The position numbers were made by a program, and so were the translations under genes. The notes under the pieces are model-generated. The model was not told the DNA's origin, ran no database searches, and worked only from the letters and a program-made list of their open reading frames with translations. DNA of 64,000 nucleotides, from the NCBI GenBank assembly GCA_028641055.1, contig CM054063.1, positions 179,248,756-179,312,755 on the forward strand, in the 5' to 3' direction. Within the stretch, counting starts at the first letter, position 1, and every line of letters begins with the position of its first letter. Source of the DNA: Alopecurus myosuroides (Eukaryota > Streptophyta > Magnoliopsida > Poales > Poaceae). Of the stretch, positions 40,495 to 52,071 are shown one piece after another.

Positions 40495-41556
40495 GGGTTT
40501 CGACGTACCCCTCCATATATACGAGAAACTGACGGGTTTCGAATGATAGGGTTGTTCGCGAAACGGAGCGCCGCCGCCACCACGATCTTCGATTTTGGAG
40601 TCAGATTGATCCGGGATTTCACCCCCGGAGGTGGAATTCGAGGGGCTTCGTCACCATCATCATCACCACCATCATCTCCATCAACCATGAGCTCCATCAC
40701 CCCCTCCATGTGTGAGTAGTTGTTGTAGGCATGTGAGGTGTGAGGGGTTTTGGATGAGATTGATCATGTAATTGCTACCCGGTATGCGGGATCTAGGGGT
40801 TTGTCTTGAGAATTCTTATGTCTTGTGTTGATGCACTATTGCTAGGCTTAATGCTTGTTACTAGGGCCCAAGTGGCATGATTTCAGTACTGGACTTACAT
40901 TGATACATCATATATTTGAGTTTGGTATCTATCTGCAATGTGTATTACCTGCTATTATGTTGAACCTGCGAACCCTAAAGTGACAGCTAGGGAAAACAAG
41001 GGGGATATGTTCTAGTTTGAGGATTATGTGTGTTCATGGAGTGTTAATGCATTGGTCCGGGCTATTCGAAAGGGTAGACCTTAATTACCTGTAGTTCCAA
41101 ATTGGCCCCGGTGAAATGGGCAGTTAGGACAATAGGCTTTGTGCAAATTCTCTTGGTTAGTACGCACAATAATTTACGGAACACACACCTACATAAAACT
41201 GAGATAGAGAAAGGCCCCGCTGCTAGCAAAACATTATTACATGATCAATCTTATCCGTCCAACACCCCGCTGTCACCTCATGCCTGCGTTTTAGTCTCTG
41301 GTTTACTTTCACTCTTTTCCGGTGAAAACTGGGAAAACACGTGCTCTCCATTTACTTTCTGTTTGTTTACTTTCACTGCATTATTACACTCACCACTCTC
41401 GCTGCAAGTTTTTTGATACATAGGTGTGGTTGGGAGTGACGTCCCAATTTCTAAAGTCTCACCGGTATTCTTGTGTTCCCACTGAGTCGAACTACAAATT
41501 TGGGTACTACTTCCCATCGAATACTACGATTGATCTCCTGCACTTGGGATCCATCA
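40495..41556 (+). mobile_element. Left LTR of family B, 5'-truncated
   Basis: Matches the right LTR from 48272 onwards (TTCGACGTACCCCTCC...CCATCA). About 300 bases of U3 are missing. The two LTRs differ by several substitutions, so this insertion is clearly older than the Sirevirus. Confidence 0.88.
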
Positions 41557-41567
41557 AGACTGTTTTC

Positions 41568-41585
41568 TGGCGCCGTTGCCGGGGA
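41568..41585 (+). promoter_or_regulatory. Primer-binding site of family B
   Basis: TGGCGCCGTTGCCGGGGA lies 11 bases after the LTR. The same phrase (minus strand, one change) follows the family A LTR at about 52040-52060. Confidence 0.8.
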
Positions 41586-41648
41586 GCCTAGCTTTATTGG
41601 TAAGACCACTTGTTATTGTCTACTTGCTGCACTTTCTTGTTCCCTACA

Positions 41649-44338
41649 ATGGGAAAGGGAAAGGACACTTCGAAGGAGGTAATGCCTTCGACTACTCGTT
41701 TTGGTAATGATTTGCCCAGTAGACCAAATTTTTCACCTAATATTGTTTCTACTGTGGCTGCTAAGAAAAAGAAAGGAATAGCTGGTAAATCACCATTGTC
41801 AAAAATGTCTACTAGTACATCTAATGATCAAACACTTGATAATGTAGACAAAGAACTAGCTTCTGAAATTCCTGAAACTATTGAAACACCTCAGGCAAAT
41901 GAAACACCTGAAACAACTGAAATTCCTGAATCTTCTGTAGATGAAAATGTAGAACTTGAGCTAGAAAGAAATGAGTCTCGTAGAGAGTATGAATATGGGG
42001 CCTCTTCTAAATAAGAAGAAGCATTTATTGAGGCCTTTATATCACCTGATTATACAAAACTTGATAAACTCTCTATTTATGATGATGCATCTCTTGGAAA
42101 CTGTTTTGCTGCTACTAGGAATTTGTGTGGCCCAGCTATTAGAATTAGAGATAAAGATTATGAATTCAATGTTAATCCTGAGATAATTGAGATAGTTGAG
42201 AAGTCTAGATTCTGTGGAAAGGATGAGGAGTCTCCTCTTGATCATATTGCTGAATTGCATGCTTTATCTACTACATTTGGAAATGATGAAATCCGTCAAC
42301 ATTATTTATTCTTAAAATTGTTTCCTTTTTCTTTGGGTGAAGATGCTAGAGTTTGGTATAATCGTTTAGGACCTGCATGTATTACTAGTAAGGAAGAATG
42401 CTTGCAATTGTTTTTCAATAAATATTTTGCTGCTGAAAGGATACATGCATTAACTGTTGAAATTGGCAATTTTAAACAAGATAAGAAAGAGAGTCTACCC
42501 CAAGCTTGGGGAGATTTGGTAAAATGTGTAAGAAATGTCCTAGTCATGGTTTTAAACCTCATGAATTGCTTGATATATTCTATAATGGACTAATGGGGGA
42601 AACAAGATACTACCTTGATAGTATTGCAGGGAATATCTTTAGGGACAGAAGTGTTGATGAAGCAGTTGAATTACTGGAGTCTATTCTCGAGAATGAAGCT
42701 GATTGGAACATTCAGGAGATAGATAAAAATGAGACACTCCCAGAGAAGAAAGGAGGTATACTCGAATTGAACCAAGAAACAATGGCTGAAGCTTCCAAGG
42801 ATATTAAAGAGAAGGGAATTAAAACCTCTCATCTCAAGGAATTATCTGAAATGGGTATTAAACTTCCTACTGATGAACCATGCTTTCCAATTCAAGTGAA
42901 CTCTATACTCCCTATGGAAGGTAATGAGGAGGTAACACCTCCTATTGATGTCTCTTATGTTAACAATTTTGCTTATTATGATAATCCTGAGGAGCGTAAA
43001 ATTAGAATGACTATCATGGAAAACCATCATAAAATTAATTTCCTCCGTGAAAATTTAAATGCTAGTGTAGGGGAAGTTAAAAGAATTGTTAAACATTGTG
43101 AAATGATGAACAATCAAGTTGAGCAAATGATTTCTTTACAAAATCAATTGTATGAAAATCTGAATAAACAAAAACAATTATGTGGAGTTAATACAAGGGG
43201 AGGTGCAAGCACCCAGGATCCTGATTATCCTGATGATCATCCTAAAAGAAAAGAACAAGTTGCTCTTAAAGATAAATCTTTTGCAGGAAAATCTCCCAAT
43301 GAAAATGAGCATGATGATGACTCCAATGAGCAACACAAGGATATTTCTATTTCTGATGCTGAAACTGAGGATGATAATAATGAAGAAGAAGAATCATCTC
43401 CACCTGATATTGAACAACATGATGATAATAATGAAGAAGCTGCTGGTAAGGAGGATCCTCAGCCTCCTATTGAGAAGACCAAGAAGAAGAAGAAACCAAA
43501 TAAAGATAAAGATAAAGGTAAAGAAAGGGATCCATGGGTACAAAGACCCATTCCATATCTCCAAGAGGTATCAAAAACAAAAGATGAAGAGAGGTATGGG
43601 CAATTTTATGATATGATTAAGAATATGAAATTAGAGATTCCACTTATTGATGCTATTAAGAATCCTCCATATTCAAAATACATGAAAGATATTGTCACTA
43701 ATAAAAGAAATATACCTATTGATGCTATTACTGCTATGCTTGCTGATTATTCATTTAAAGGAAAATTGCCTGAAAAACATGGAGATCCTGGTATTCCTAC
43801 TATTCCTTGCAAAATTAAAGAAGCCTATGTGAAATATGCATTATGTGATTTAGGAGCTGGTGTTAGTGTTATGCCTTTCTCACTATATAAGAAGCTTAAT
43901 TTGAACAAACTAGTTCCAACAGAAATTTCTTTACAAATGGCTGATAAAACAACTGTTGTACCTATAGGAATATGTGAGGATGTTCCCATCTCTATTGCTA
44001 ATGATTTGATACCTACTGATTTTGTTATATTAGAAATGCCTGAAGATGATAATCTATCTATTATTCTTGGTAGACCTTTTTTGAATACTGCAGGAGCTGT
44101 GATAAATTGCACTGAGAGCAAAGTGACATTTAATGTTAAAGGCAAAGAGCACACTATTTATTTTCCCAAGAAGAAACATGTTACAAGTACGAGCACAAGT
44201 GTGAATGCTATACAAATAAATTCCATTAAGATTGGTAGCACTGAAATACCTATACCACCTCCAGCACCAAGGTATGAAATATTGATGATTGGGACCATTC
44301 CAATCAAATATGAGGTAACTCGATTTATTGTTTTATAA
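41649..44338 (+). pseudogene. Gag-protease of family B, two lesions
   Basis: Starts MGKGKDTSKEVMPSTTRFG. An in-frame TAA lies at 42012-42014, and a one-base slip occurs near 42507-42515 within the gag domain (WYNRLGPACITSKEEC before it, CPSHGFKPHELLDIFYNGL after it). A lysine/aspartate-rich linker (about 43220-43530) precedes the aspartic protease with ALCDLGAGVSVMP (about 43836). The flap/C-terminal region has LSIILGRPFLNTAGAVI. The frame ends at 44338 with no RT. Apart from the two lesions it is well preserved. Confidence 0.82.
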
Positions 44339-44559
44339 TAAGTAATAATAAGAATCATGAGCTATATTCTTTACATGTTGCTAATGAGACCTGATCAACC
44401 TCATTACTAATGTGGAAATGATAAAGGCATGATTCACAAACATTTAAATTGCATTTTTTTATGTTATTTGCTTTAAAATTGTGAGACATAGACATAGTAT
44501 TAAAAAATTTAGAATCAGAAATCACAGAATATGAAGTTTTAGAAATTCTCTGTAGAAAC

Positions 44560-44770
44560 GTTTCACGTAAAATTCCAGAAAAATTAGGGGGTCAGTTTTT
44601 TGCCCGAAGGGACCAGCAGCCAGTGGGGGAGCACCAACAGGCCACCAGGGGCCAAAATAGGTACCTCCACGCGGCCAGATTCCTTGGCCGCGTGGGATAC
44701 CCCATTTTGTCCACAAGTGGATGCTGGGGCCCATCCAATGCTCATCTGCTCCCTTTCGACCGAAAACCAA
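44560..44770 (+). promoter_or_regulatory. U3-like segment upstream of the env-position ORF
   Basis: This internal stretch resembles the family B LTR at 48136-48260 in the same order. Both have GAGCACCA, a CCACC.GGGCCAAAA region, then CGCGGCCAGATTCCTTGGCC and a GTGGG...CCCC.TTTTG region. The core folds as CGGCCA...TGGCCG. It is followed by a CT-rich leader and may act as a second promoter for the downstream ORF. Confidence 0.5.
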
Positions 44771-45074
44771 CCCCAGTTCATCTCCTCCATTTTTCCTGTG
44801 CTCTGCTTCTCCATCAATCCTCGATCTCCACATTTGAGGCAGATTTTTCAAATCTGTTTGATGGAATCACTCCTTGGTATGTAACTCCTTCACTCATCCA
44901 ATTACTTTTTGCTCCCATGCTTTGTGTATGAAGTATTTTGATGCACTGGATGTCACCTATTATGTCTAAGAACTCCATGAATTTAAGTTTTCTAGTTGAT
45001 ATGGATGCATGATATTGATTAGAGGACTAGTTATGGATGCCTTACCAATGTTTTAGAGTGGTACAATTTAATTT

Positions 45075-46271
45075 TTGTTGAATTTTATTATGGTACAGCA
45101 AGGTAACATGTTGAACAAGGGAAAGGCATTGCTTGGGATGTCCTCAAGGACAAGGAGAAGAGAATCAAGGGTGTCCAACAATCATGATGATAATCAGTTA
45201 TGGGAGGATGAATTGGTTTTTGCAGGTGAAAATCTGCGTGTCCATACCACAAGATGGCAAGACCCCGAAGTTCTTGAACATTGGGGGATTGTTGAAGATT
45301 TCCAAGCCTTTGCTGCAACTACGGGGCTGCTTGAGTTCTCACGCCATCCACGCAACACATATGTGGAACTCTCGAGGGAATTCCTCTCTACATTCAGGTT
45401 TGAGGGACCGGTGGTGCACCGGAAAAGTAAGTCTAAGAACCCTCCTCCAGCTACTTTTGTCATTAAATTTACAACGAGGGGGCAGCGTTTAGTCATGTCA
45501 TTAGAGGAATTCTGTAAGGCTATACGTGTACCAACTACGGGGTTATGGGATGGAACATATGCTGATTCTAGAGAAGAATTTGTCACATTCTGGCGTAGCA
45601 ATTCTAAAAATATTCCTGAAAGAATGAAAAGAGGCAAGCTCACATGCATCCAACACCCGGGCCTTAGATATTTTGCATTGTTTCTTGCTAGAGGATTCCT
45701 TGCTAGGGATAACACTTCTGCTTGCACTAGTCCTATGATCTATTTATTAAAATGTGCAATGGAAAATACAACACCTATATATAACCTGGGAACCATACTT
45801 GCTAGAACTTTGCATTTAGCTGTGAGTAGGAATGGCACGGATAAAACTCCTTTATATGTTGGTGCCATTGGCACTTTAATCCATGAATACATTATGGCAG
45901 AACGAGGTTTTAATGATAACTTGGGTACCATGGTAAATGAGTCTCGACTGCTGGATTTTGGTTTACTTTTTCGCATGGATATGAGCAGGGCTGAGAAAGA
46001 ATATTTTTCATATTGCTATAAGGATTCTAATGGGCACATTGTGTATGTTAGGCTCCCTTGTGCTGACTTGTTTGACAGGGAGACAAAGTGGACTGTGCAA
46101 GAAGAGCCACAACAAGAAGAGCAACAACAGGAGGAGCCCCAATACCAGGCGCCTATGGCATATCCCTGGGGCTTCCCTGAACCACACCTTAGAGCACAGG
46201 CATGGCAGGATCCATCCTTCTTCCAGGGAGGTTCGTCGAGCGGTGGACATGATTACCACCCAGGATACTAG
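45075..46271 (+). CDS. Athila-type env-position ORF, up to 398 aa
   Basis: An uninterrupted frame between the protease and 3' LTR. ATGs lie at 45075, 45090 and 45111. An acceptor-like TTATTATGGTACAG ends at 45104, so the last ATG may be the real start, giving about 386 aa. The core (WGIVEDFQAFAATTGLLEFS, YVELSREFLSTFRFEGP, FTTRGQRLVMSLEEFCKAI) resembles the ATHILA ORF domain found 3' of pol in Athila elements. The C-terminus is Gln/Glu-rich (EEPQQEEQQQEEPQ). No clear signal peptide or membrane anchor is seen, so an envelope role is not supported. It is intact although gag is broken. Confidence 0.7.
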   Translation: MLNFIMVQQGNMLNKGKALLGMSSRTRRRESRVSNNHDDNQLWEDELVFAGENLRVHTTRWQDPEVLEHWGIVEDFQAFAATTGLLEFSRHPRNTYVELSREFLSTFRFEGPVVHRKSKSKNPPPATFVIKFTTRGQRLVMSLEEFCKAIRVPTTGLWDGTYADSREEFVTFWRSNSKNIPERMKRGKLTCIQHPGLRYFALFLARGFLARDNTSACTSPMIYLLKCAMENTTPIYNLGTILARTLHLAVSRNGTDKTPLYVGAIGTLIHEYIMAERGFNDNLGTMVNESRLLDFGLLFRMDMSRAEKEYFSYCYKDSNGHIVYVRLPCADLFDRETKWTVQEEPQQEEQQQEEPQYQAPMAYPWGFPEPHLRAQAWQDPSFFQGGSSSGGHDYHPGY

Positions 46272-47953
46272 CTTGATCACAAGCTTGGGGGAGTATTTCT
46301 CTCCCTCCTCATTCGTTGTGTTATATCACTTGCATGTTATTTGTTGTTTTATGTTCTTTAAATCTGAAAAACACAAAAATATTTTTGTTATTTGTTAGCT
46401 AGTTTACTTCTGTTTATTTACATTATGTTTCTAAAAATCAAAAACCACAAAAAGATTTTTGTTTTCTTGATTTTAGTATAAATACGGAGCTGCAGGAATT
46501 GCTGAAATATGTTCACTGTTATATGCTTTAATCTTTACTTGTGACTCCGTTTGAGCTGAAAATTTAATCACTACCGCAACTTTTTATGGCCTTCACCTCT
46601 GTAAAACATGAGAAACTTTTGAGGTGTTTAGGTAGGTAAACAAATTGCTGAATGCAGTAACTTTTTATAGCAAGATTTGAGTTTGTATTGAGCAGTTCAA
46701 GTGGGGAGAGGAGAACAACAATGATATGATAATGTGCTTGAAGGGATGAAAGGTATGACACCTTTGCCGTGCTTATGTATGCTTTTTAATAACAGCAAGT
46801 GCACACCTTATGATTCCCTTAACACTTAGTGACATAATAGCCATTGTTTATCTTCTCCGTGGTTTAGTAGAATATATTCTGATGCAACTGAAATATTGTT
46901 TAGTGTCATTACTTGGCTGATGGATTGAATAATTGTAGCCTTAAGCAAAGGTTTACGCATCCCATTGTGCTTACTGAACTTGCCAAGCAAGGAAAGAATT
47001 AAAAGAGAAAATTTCATGAATGATAAAAGTGGAGTCTTATGCTTGACGAACTTATGGTTGGGGGTTAGTCTAAATGTGTATCACATGGAAAACTTTCAAC
47101 GCTGCACTAAGAATTCTATATTCAAGTTGATATCATGTTCTTTTAACTGTGGATGCATGTCATGCCGAAATGAGGTAGAGGAATAGTAAGTCTTGATGAG
47201 TAAGTATATATGATTAGAGAGACGCATTGGGCCACTAACCCAAGCCATGCGATATCATGGTGGAAATTTACTTATAGCTAGAATGGACTCCGCAACATAT
47301 CCTATAATAAAATAAGAAGCTATGCATATAGTGAATGAAATAAAAAAGGATAATGAGTCCATTCCATTTGTTTGTCTTGCCATTTTGACATGGGCTGGTT
47401 TCCATGTCATGGGGCAAGAGGTACCCAAATTGTTGCTCTCTATGATGTCATTAATACTTACAATGATTGTACAAGGCTTATTAGGAATCTAGAGTTGAGT
47501 AATCATGGTGCGGGACTTCGCTTTTAAGGGGCATGAGGCTTTCAACTTGTAGTTTTTCAAGCATAAGAATCAAAATGAAAAATTAATGCTTTAGCAAAAC
47601 TGAGAGCAAGGTTGTAAGCACAATGATTTTACTTGTCAACATATGAAAGAATCAGAGATCTCAAAAATCTTGATATGATTCAATCATCAGCGATGCACAA
47701 GCCTTTGTTTATGTCTACAATTGAGCAAACTCATTCAAGTATTAACACTTCATGTTATTTCTATTGCAACAAGTATATATGCTTCAATACTGAGTAGATG
47801 CACACTTTCTAGTATTTTGCTACTTGTTACACGAATCATGTCTTGAGTATTTGCTAGTATTAATTGATGATGCATATGCAATGCAAAGTTCTTGCCAAAT
47901 TTTTTATCGCTTCTGCACTGTGTTTGAGTTGTTCGAGGACAAACAACGAGCTA
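46272..47953. other. Noncoding 3' tail of family B
   Basis: About 1.7 kb of AT-rich sequence without supported coding, typical of the long untranslated region before the 3' LTR in Athila elements. TTTTTATGG and AGTTCAAG...GGGAGAGG phrases occur, but no gene or RNA was recognised. Confidence 0.6.
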
Positions 47954-47966
47954 AGCTTGGGGGAGT
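47954..47966 (+). promoter_or_regulatory. Polypurine tract of family B
   Basis: AAGCTTGGGGGAG-type tract immediately before the LTR start TGATGCACCC at 47967. It is the same context as family A at 112-128. Confidence 0.85.
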
Positions 47967-49333
47967 TGATGCACCCAAAATGCATCTACTTTTCCAAGCA
48001 CTTTGCATCGTATTTCTCTCCGGAGTCCCCCCATAATTGAATAAATCTGCAGAATCTGATGCAGTTTTTAGCAAAAGTCTTCTTTCCGTCTATTTTCGCA
48101 GGACTTTTCACAGGGGACGAAAACCACGTAACTTTTTATGGAAAAGAAGGGGAATGAGCACCAGATGGGGCCGGGGGGCCACCCGAGGGCCAAAAGGGGG
48201 CCCCACACGCGGCCAGATTCCTTGGCCATGTGGGGTCACCCCTTTTGGGCCAAGATGGCCCACTCCGGCTAGGTTTTCGACGTACCCCTCCATATATACG
48301 AGAAACTGATGGGTTTCGAATGAGAGGGCTGTTCGCGAAACGGAGCGCGGCCGCCACCACGATCTTCGATTTTGGAGTCAGATTGATCCGGGATTTCACC
48401 CCCGGAGGTGGAATTCGAGGGGCTTCGTCACCATCATCATCACCACCATCATCTCCATCAACCATGAGCTCCATCACCCCCTCCATGTGTGAGTAGTTGC
48501 TGTAGGCATGTGAGGTGTGAGGGGTTTTGGATGAGATTGATCATGTAATTGCTACCCGGTATGCGGGATCTAGGGGTTTGTCTTGAGAATTCTTATGTCT
48601 TATGTTGATGCACTATTGCTAGGCTTAATGCTTGTTACTAGGGCCCAAGTGGCATGATTTCAGTACTGAACTTACATTGCTACATCATATATTTGAGTTT
48701 GGTATCTATCTGCAATGTGTATTACCTGCTATTATGTTGAACCTGCGAACCCTAAAGTGACAGCTAGGGAAAACAAGGGGGATATGTTCTAGTTTGAGGA
48801 TTATGTGTGTTCATGGAGTGTTAATGCGTGGGTCCGGGCTATTCGAAAGGGTAGACCTTAATTACCTGTAGTTCCAAATTGGCCCCGGTGAAATGGGCAG
48901 GTAGGACAATAGGCTTTATGCAAATTCTCTTGGTTAGTACGCACAATAATTTACGAAACACACACCTACATAAAACTGAGATAGAGAAAGGCCCTGTTGC
49001 TAGCAAAACATTATTACATGATCAATCTTATCCGTGCAACACCCCACTGTCACCTCATGCTTGCGTTTTAGTCTCTGGTTTACTTTCACTCTTTTCCGGT
49101 GAAAACTGGGAAAACACTTGCTCTCCATTTACTTTCTGTTTGTTTACTTTCACTGCATTATTACACTCACCACTCTCGCTGCAAGTTTGTTGATACACAG
49201 GTGTGGTTGGGAGTGACGTCCCAATTGCTAAAGTCTCACCGGTATTCTTGTGTTCCCACTGAGTCGAACTACAAATTTGGGTAATACTTCCCATCGAAGA
49301 CTACGATTGATCTCCTGCACTTGGGAGCCATCA
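47967..49333 (+). mobile_element. Right LTR of family B, complete (about 1.37 kb)
   Basis: TGATGCACCCAAAATGCATC...GGAGCCATCA. It contains the CACGCGGCCAGATTCC hairpin segment, TCCATATATACGAG (a TATA candidate near 48290) and an (ATC)n run. It ends inside a forward family A LTR fragment, which begins GTAATC at 49334. Confidence 0.88.
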
Positions 49334-49812
49334 GTAATCTTTATGTCTTGCATATGCACTACGGTGCATCCTTCATTTCTGTCAATTGCCTAGCTGTAAT
49401 TTGTTCACCACACATGTTATTTATCTTTCACGGAGAGACACCACTAGTGAACTGTGGACAACGGTCCTTCTTTCTCATACTGATAAAACACCTACTGCTT
49501 TCATACTGCTCTCATACTTTTTTCCTATTGTTTTCCACACCATACGTTTAACCTCTTTGTATTCAGCAAAGCCGGTGAGATTGACATCCTCACTGCTTTG
49601 TTGGGGCAAAGTGATTCGATTGTGTTGTGTAGGTTCCACGTTGCTTCTGAACCGGTAGTGCGCCCTGCCATCTCAGCCGCTTCACCTTCTGAAGTTACTC
49701 CTTCCTCCTACTGGTCGATTCAACCTTGTTTCTTTCTGAGGGAAAACTTGTCGCTGCACTCTTCATACCTTCCTCTTGGGGTCTCCCAACGAACGTGTGA
49801 TCACACACATCA
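49334..49812 (+). mobile_element. Family A LTR, forward 3' fragment
   Basis: Corresponds to the LTR from about 7111 to 7609 (GTAATCTTTATGTC...CACACATCA) and ends at the LTR 3' terminus. Its upstream half was displaced by the family B insertion or lost. Immediately to the right the same LTR family continues in the opposite orientation. Confidence 0.82.
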
Positions 49813-50456
49813 TAGGACAGCTCACGAGATCTAAACATGAGGTACAAAGTGGAGAAGACAACCATCTAGCTACTGCTCTGGACCCGTAGTCCAGGGATGA
49901 ACTACTCACACATCACCTCGGAGGAGGGCATGATGGTGTAGACCCCTCCGGTGATGAATTCCCCTCCCGTCAGGGTGTCGGGGAGGGCTCCAGAACCCTC
50001 CCAATCTCGGGATGACGATGACGGCAGCCTCGGGTGTTTCTCGGGATGAAGTGGTATATTTTTAGGGTTGTCATATCGGGGGGAATAAATAGGCGAAAGG
50101 GCGATGGTGGTGGACGCCCGAGGGGACCATACCACCCCCACGTGTGGCCAGGGGGTGGCGCGTCGCCCTATGGTGTGCTCCCCCCCCCCCCCCGTGGCCC
50201 CCCCTCCGGACCTCTTCGGGACTCCGTGGAACCTTCGTAAATTCTAAGACTTCCGGGCTTCGAATTTTCCAATTCCGAGAATATTTCTGGAACAACTTTT
50301 CTGAAACTAAAAACAGCAGAAAACAGGGAACTAGCTCTGTGGCATCTTGTCAATAGGTTAGTACGGAAATCGATAAAAAATTACATAAGGTGTATATCAA
50401 ACATGTAGGAAACAACATGGAACATCAGAAATTAAGGATACGTTTATGACGTATCA
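49813..50456 (-). mobile_element. Family A LTR, reverse 5' fragment
   Basis: Corresponds to about the first 640 bases of the LTR read on the minus strand, from an internal point (CAGCTCACGAGATC) to the LTR start (TGATACGTCATAAACG) at 50456. It includes a C run at about 50180. The LTR start is joined directly to gag coding sequence, with no polypurine tract, showing an internal deletion. Confidence 0.82.
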
Positions 50457-52020
50457 GTCTCCCATGTTTCTAAAAATTTCAGCACTTTTATCACAAACAT
50501 TTTTAGCAGTTTCATGCAGTTTTGCATTTTTAATAGCAGAAGTGGGAGTATTTCCAACACCAATTACTTTACCATTGATAGTAGAAGGTTTAGCATGAGA
50601 AGATTCAGTTTTAGTAGTGGTGGTAATGGTGCAAATATTAGCTATATTATTCTTTCTAGCTATTTCATCTTCTCTTTCCCATCTAGCATGCAATTCAGCT
50701 AACATCCTAACAATGTCATCAATTCGAATTTAATGGCATTCAGAGTTTTGATTTCTTTAACATCATGAGGCATAACTTTTAATTTCAGAAAATCAACATC
50801 AAGGGCAACGCTATTAACTTTAGAAGCAAGAACACCAATTTTGTCAAACTTTTGCTCAACAGATTTATTAAAAGCAGTTTATGTACTAATAAAATTCTTA
50901 AGCATGTTCTCAAGATTAGAGGGTACACTTTTATTTTTGTTGTAGGAATTACCATAAGAATTGACATAAGCACTATTATTAGGAGGATATGGCCTATAGT
51001 TATAGCTACCAAAATTATTCCTATAAGCATTGTTGTTGAAATTATTATTTTTAATGAAGTTCACATCAACATGATCTTCTTGAGCAACCAAAGAGGCTAA
51101 AGGAACATTGTTTGGATCAATAATATCATGTCCATTCACAAGCATAGACATAATAGCATCAACTCTATCACTCAAAGAGGAGGTTTCTTCAACAGAATTT
51201 ACCTTCTTACCTGTTGTAGCTCTCTCACTGTGCCATTCAGAATAATTTACCATCATATCATCAAGAAGATTTGTTTCTGCCCCCAATGTAATGGACATAA
51301 AGGTTTCTCCAGCAGCTGAATCCGGACGGTTTCTTGAAGAAAAATTCAGACCTGCATAAAATTTTTGGATGATCATCCAAGTAGTCAATCCATGAGTGGG
51401 ACAATTCTTTACTAAGATTTCATTCTTTCCCAAGATTTAGAAACATGCTCATTATCAAGTTGCTTAAAATTCATAATGCTACTTCTAAAAGATATAATCT
51501 TAGCAGGAGGATAATATTTTCCAATGAAAGCATCTTTACACTTAGTCCAAGAATCAATACTATTTGTAGGTAAAGATAGCAACCATTCTTTAGCTCTTCC
51601 TCTCAAAGAGAAATGAAACAATTTTAGTTTAGTGTATCTCCATATACATCTTTATATTTTGGCATCTCACATAATTCAATGAAATTATTAAGATGGGGAG
51701 CAGCATCATCAGTAATAACACCAGAAAATTGCTCTCTCATAACAAGATTTAACAGGGCAGGCTTTATCTCATAAGAATCAGGAGTAGGAGCAGGTGGAGC
51801 AATAGGTGTGCTAATGAAATCATTGTTGTTGGTTCTAGTAAAGTCACACAACTTAGTGTTCTCAGGTGTAGTCACTTTAGCAAGACTAAAAACAGGATAA
51901 AAACAACAACTAGAATAAGAACTAATTTTTGTGTGTTTGTGATAAAGAGAAGCAAGCAAGACAAAATAAAATAAACTAAGCAAAACAAAAACAAAGTAAA
52001 GAGATTGGAAGTGAGAGACT
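50457..52020 (-). pseudogene. Gag of reverse family A element, decayed
   Basis: Minus strand frames carry the Athila-type gag: FHFSLRGRAKEWLLSLPTNS and YYPPAKIISFRSSIMNFKQL, then NCPTHGLTTWMIIQKFYAGL. Asn-rich sequence follows (NNNFNNNAYRNNFGSYNY). Frame changes lie near 51620 and 51420, and stops near 50880 and 50700. The sequence ends at the LTR fragment at 50456, so protease, RT and integrase are deleted. Confidence 0.78.
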
Positions 52021-52039
52021 CCCCTTGCAGAAATTCTCT

Positions 52040-52060
52040 TCCTCCCCGGCAACGACGCCA
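52040..52060 (-). promoter_or_regulatory. Primer-binding site of reverse family A element
   Basis: Minus strand TTGGCGTCGTTGCCGGGGAG, one change from the family B PBS, about 11 bases inside the LTR edge at 52072. Confidence 0.75.
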
Positions 52061-52071
52061 AAAAAGTAGCT

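Larger units (their letters stand above)
40495..49333 (+). mobile_element. Athila-like gypsy element, family B, without RT or integrase
   Basis: The left LTR is truncated (40495-41556) and the right LTR complete (47967-49333). Between them are a PBS, gag-protease, a noncoding block, an env-position ORF, a 1.7 kb noncoding tail and a polypurine tract. No RT, RNase H or integrase motif is present anywhere inside. It is therefore a non-autonomous derivative that would rely on a related element's enzymes. The left truncation removes about 0.3 kb of U3 and the left target duplication. Confidence 0.85.
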
